Shown piece by piece: positions 61,004 to 64,000 of a stretch of DNA of 64,000 bases. Source of the DNA: Arenibacter algicola (GTDB taxonomy: Bacteria > Bacteroidota > Bacteroidia > Flavobacteriales > Flavobacteriaceae); the NCBI RefSeq assembly GCF_000733925.1, contig NZ_JPOO01000001.1, positions 186,001-250,000 on the forward strand, given 5' to 3'. How positions within the stretch are numbered: the first letter of the stretch is position 1; the number at the start of each line of letters is the position of its first letter. Below the pieces are notes generated by a model, which worked only from the letters and a program-made list of their open reading frames with translations, searched no databases and had not been told where the DNA came from. The position numbers were made by a program, and so were the translations under genes.

Positions 61004-64000
61004 CTATATAGGGGCGTTTTTTGGGACTGTTATTCCTGTTTTGGGAATAAGTGAATTGAATGGTTGAATTGATTTATAGGCTTTGTCTATAGTGTTGATA
61101 TTTTCAAAGACCAACAATAAGCGCAAACCATTACGGGTCTGCTTTTCTTTTAGTTTGGCAAGGTTGGGATGGGCCTGTACAAATTGCAACACGGCGGTAA
61201 AGGAACTGCTTTGGTAAAAATCAGATTGCTGGTCCGCTATAAAATAGCCGATCATCTTGCCTTTCTTCATCACTATTTTCTCCAGGCCGATACTATTGGC
61301 GATCCATTTGATGCGGACCGAGTTTAATAAATCCTCAGCCTGGGTAGGGAGCTCCCCAAATCTGTCTACCAATTCCGTCTCAAATTTTTGTAAACCTTCC
61401 TCATCGGAAACCTGGTTCAGTTCGGTATAGAGATTTAAACGTTCGGTAATATTGTTGATATAATCATCAGGGAACAACAATTCAAAATCGGAATCTATTT
61501 GGGTTTCCTTGACAAAGATTTTTTGTTTGCCGCCTACTTCCTCATAGAGTTCCTTGAATTCGTTTTCCTTTAGTTCATCTATGGCCTCGGCCAATATTTT
61601 TTGATAGGCATCAAAACCAATTTCATTGATAAATCCGCTTTGCTCTCCTCCCAACAGATCCCCTGCACCCCTAATTTCCAGATCTTTCATGGCGATATTG
61701 AAACCGCTGCCCAAATCCGTAAATTGTTCCAAGGCCTGAATTCTTTTTCTGGCATCGTTGGTCATGACGTCATATGGTGGGGTAATAAAGTAACAGAAAG
61801 CCTTTTTATTGCTTCGGCCTACACGTCCCCTCATTTGATGCAGATCGCTTAGTCCAAAATTATTGGCATTGTTGATGAAAATGGTGTTGGCGTTGGTAAC
61901 ATCCAGACCACTTTCTACAATGGTGGTAGAAATTAATACATCAAACTCCCCATTCATAAAGGCCAACATAAGGGTTTCCAATTTTTTGCCTTCCATTTGT
62001 CCGTGGCCGATGCCAATTTTGGCATCCGGCACCAGCCTTTGGATCATACCGGCAACTTCCTTAATATTTTCAATTCTATTGTGGATAAAGAAGACCTGTC
62101 CGCCCCGCTGGATTTCGTAAGTAATGGCATCGCGAATGGTCTCTTCGCTGAAACGGATTACCTCACTTTCTATAGGGTATCTATTGGGCGGTGCCGTATT
62201 GATGACCGAAAGGTCCCTTGCCGCCATTAAACTAAATTGAAGTGTTCTTGGGATAGGTGTGGCGGTAAGCGTTAGTACATCTACGTTTTCTTTTATGGAT
62301 TTTAATTTGTCCTTGACCGATACCCCAAATTTTTGCTCTTCATCCACAACCAATAAGCCCAGATCCTTGAACTTCACATTTTTGTTCACCAATTGATGGG
62401 TGCCTATAATAATATCCACCTTACCGGCAGCCAGATTTTCCAAGGTCTCCTTTTTCTCCTTGGCGGTCCTAAAACGGTTTACGTAATCTACGGTAACCGG
62501 CATATCTTTCAAACGCTCCGAAAAGGTACGGTGGTGTTGAAAAGCCAAAATGGTGGTAGGGACCAACACTGCTACCTGCTTGCCATTGTCCACAGCTTTA
62601 AAAGCCGCCCTAATTGCCACCTCCGTTTTGCCAAAACCTACATCCCCACAAACGAGTCGGTCCATAGGTCTTTCGCTTTCCATGTCCTTCTTGATGTCCT
62701 CGGTAGACTTGCTTTGGTCCGGAGTATCTTCATAAATAAAGGAAGCCTCCAGTTCGTGCTGTAAGTAGCTATCCGGACCGTATTGAAATCCTTTTTCCAG
62801 CCTTCGCTTGGCATAAAGTTGGATAAGATCGAAGGCAATTTTTTTAACACGCGACTTGGCCTTGTCCTTGATTTTTTTCCATGCCCCTGAACCCAGCTTG
62901 TATATTTTTGGGGGAGCGCCGTCCTTTCCATTGAATTTCGAGATTTTGTGCAGTGAATGTATGCTGACATAAAGTATGTCCCTTTCCCCGTACATTAGCT
63001 TTATAGCTTCTTGTTTCTTGCCTTCAACGTCTATCTTTTGTAAGCCCCCAAATTTCCCGATACCGTGGTCTATGTGGGTAACATAGTCTCCAATTTCCAA
63101 TTTGTTCAGATCCTTTAGGGTAATGGCCTGTTTTTTGGCGTAGCCATTTTTTAAGTGGAATTTTAGATAGCGCTCAAAGATTTGATGGTCCGTGTAACAG
63201 GCTATCTTTAGATCATGGTCCAAAAAGCCTTGGTATAGGGGAAGTACAACGGTTTTATAATGGACTTCCTTTCCCACTTCATCAAAAATATCGTGAAACC
63301 TTTTAGCCTGTTGGTCTGTGGCGCAAAAGAGATAATTGGTAAACCCGTTTTTGTAGTTATCGTTAAGGTTTTCAATTAATAAATCGAATTTTTTAATGAA
63401 GGATGGTTGTGGTTTTGTATTGAAAACTATGGTTTCCGGATCACTCGAAGTTGTAGTGCTTCCATCGATCTCTACAAGGCCAAAATCGGCCAGCTGATGT
63501 TTCAATAAATCGGAATTGGTAAACAATTCCTGTGGTTTCGCATGCTTTATTTCCTTGGACAGTTCGGTAAATGCCTCTTCTGCTTTTTCAAAAAATGAAT
63601 CTAACCTAGCGTAGAGCAAACTCAGGTTCTTGCTAAAGATTAGGGTGTTTGGGGATATGTACTTTAGAAAGCTTTCCCGGTTTTCGTCTAGGAACTTGTT
63701 TTCCACATTGGGGATGATGGTAATCTTTTTGACCTTTTGTGTAGACAATTGCGTTTCCACATCAAAGGTCCTGATACTGTCTACCTCGTCCCCAAAGAAT
63801 TCAATCCTGTACGGTTCATCGTGGGAAAAGGAAAATACGTCCATGATGCCGCCCCGAACCGAGAATTCTCCTGGTTCCGTAACAAAATCGACCCTTTTAA
63901 ATTTGTATTCGAACAGTACCTCATTTAGAAAGTCCAGGGAAAGGGTATCGTCCAGTTTAATTTTTAGGGTGTTTTTCTCCAGTTCCTTTCGGGTCACCAC
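61004..64000 (-). CDS. mfd: Transcription-repair coupling factor Mfd, N-terminus outside window
   Basis: 998 residues visible and open through the edge; the first visible codon is GTG read as Val, not a start. Typical length is about 1120-1150, so roughly 100-150 N-terminal residues are missing. Motifs: EPGEFSVRGGIMDVFSF (UvrB-like), LEIGDYVTHIDHGIGKFGGL (RNA polymerase-interacting domain), CGDVGFGKTEVAIRAAF (Walker A), LVVDEEQKFGV (DEEQ box), TLTATPIPRTL and RGAGDLLGGEQSGF. It removes stalled RNA polymerase and recruits UvrA for repair. Confidence 0.97.
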   Translation of the reverse strand: MVTRKELEKNTLKIKLDDTLSLDFLNEVLFEYKFKRVDFVTEPGEFSVRGGIMDVFSFSHDEPYRIEFFGDEVDSIRTFDVETQLSTQKVKKITIIPNVENKFLDENRESFLKYISPNTLIFSKNLSLLYARLDSFFEKAEEAFTELSKEIKHAKPQELFTNSDLLKHQLADFGLVEIDGSTTTSSDPETIVFNTKPQPSFIKKFDLLIENLNDNYKNGFTNYLFCATDQQAKRFHDIFDEVGKEVHYKTVVLPLYQGFLDHDLKIACYTDHQIFERYLKFHLKNGYAKKQAITLKDLNKLEIGDYVTHIDHGIGKFGGLQKIDVEGKKQEAIKLMYGERDILYVSIHSLHKISKFNGKDGAPPKIYKLGSGAWKKIKDKAKSRVKKIAFDLIQLYAKRRLEKGFQYGPDSYLQHELEASFIYEDTPDQSKSTEDIKKDMESERPMDRLVCGDVGFGKTEVAIRAAFKAVDNGKQVAVLVPTTILAFQHHRTFSERLKDMPVTVDYVNRFRTAKEKKETLENLAAGKVDIIIGTHQLVNKNVKFKDLGLLVVDEEQKFGVSVKDKLKSIKENVDVLTLTATPIPRTLQFSLMAARDLSVINTAPPNRYPIESEVIRFSEETIRDAITYEIQRGGQVFFIHNRIENIKEVAGMIQRLVPDAKIGIGHGQMEGKKLETLMLAFMNGEFDVLISTTIVESGLDVTNANTIFINNANNFGLSDLHQMRGRVGRSNKKAFCYFITPPYDVMTNDARKRIQALEQFTDLGSGFNIAMKDLEIRGAGDLLGGEQSGFINEIGFDAYQKILAEAIDELKENEFKELYEEVGGKQKIFVKETQIDSDFELLFPDDYINNITERLNLYTELNQVSDEEGLQKFETELVDRFGELPTQAEDLLNSVRIKWIANSIGLEKIVMKKGKMIGYFIADQQSDFYQSSSFTAVLQFVQAHPNLAKLKEKQTRNGLRLLLVFENINTIDKAYKSIQPFNSLIPKTGITVPKNAPI

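Overview
The window looks like chromosome from a marine member of the Flavobacteriaceae (Bacteroidetes). The evidence is compositional and familial, not a species match: AT-rich DNA, -7 boxes of the TAnnTTTG type, a Bacteroidetes-type tyrosine integrase with its primase and relaxase genes, a polyamine operon containing a deoxyhypusine-synthase-like gene, a RimB-RimK fusion, a type IX secretion-like sorting tail, and many small lipoproteins of kinds common in flavobacteria.

Layout. (1) 1-4141, minus strand: a sugar catabolism operon with an FGGY kinase of the ribulokinase type, L-fucose isomerase and a secreted Asp-box (sialidase-like) protein cut by the window edge. A perfect LacI-type palindrome lies just upstream. 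(2) 4430-20356: a tRNA-Arg(CCT) gene whose 3' end is the attachment site of an integrative mobilizable element of about 15.9 kb. It carries an integrase, a CusABC-type copper/silver efflux operon, an HTH protein, an SF3-type primase-helicase, a TOPRIM primase broken by one in-frame TGA, MobC, a relaxase, a coiled-coil membrane protein and a RelE/ParE toxin-antitoxin pair. The other attachment copy at 20333-20356 is followed by 87-bp tandem repeats that also contain the tRNA 3' end. (3) 20860-42572: core genes. These include methionine aminopeptidase, MoaE-MoaC, the polyamine operon (arginine decarboxylase, agmatinase, homospermidine/deoxyhypusine synthase-like, acidic protein, RMD1-like), RimB-RimK, an M28 peptidase, a CBS protein and a four-gene minus-strand operon with VOC and LpxA-like proteins. 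(4) 42658-46794: a complete IS1595-family transposon with 24-bp inverted repeats and an 8-bp target duplication. Besides the transposase it carries a DUF3037 protein with a HipA-like kinase, and a Panacea-domain protein with a small membrane protein and a tiny basic protein. (5) 46964-49909: SSB, about 1.3 kb of higher-order intergenic repeats, a small Cys-rich protein and ferritin. (6) 49980-64000: Tex, a decayed GIY-YIG gene bracketed by inverted palindromic repeats, MetRS, a DUF1501/DUF1800 secreted pair, YraN, an ACT-like protein, a TlpA-like thioredoxin and the C-terminal ~1000 residues of Mfd.

The strongest candidates for something little described are the passenger gene set of the IS1595 transposon, the GIY-YIG gene framed by palindromic inverted repeats, and the iteron-like repeats next to the mobile element's primase genes. 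All functional assignments rest on motif recognition from memory; no database search was run.
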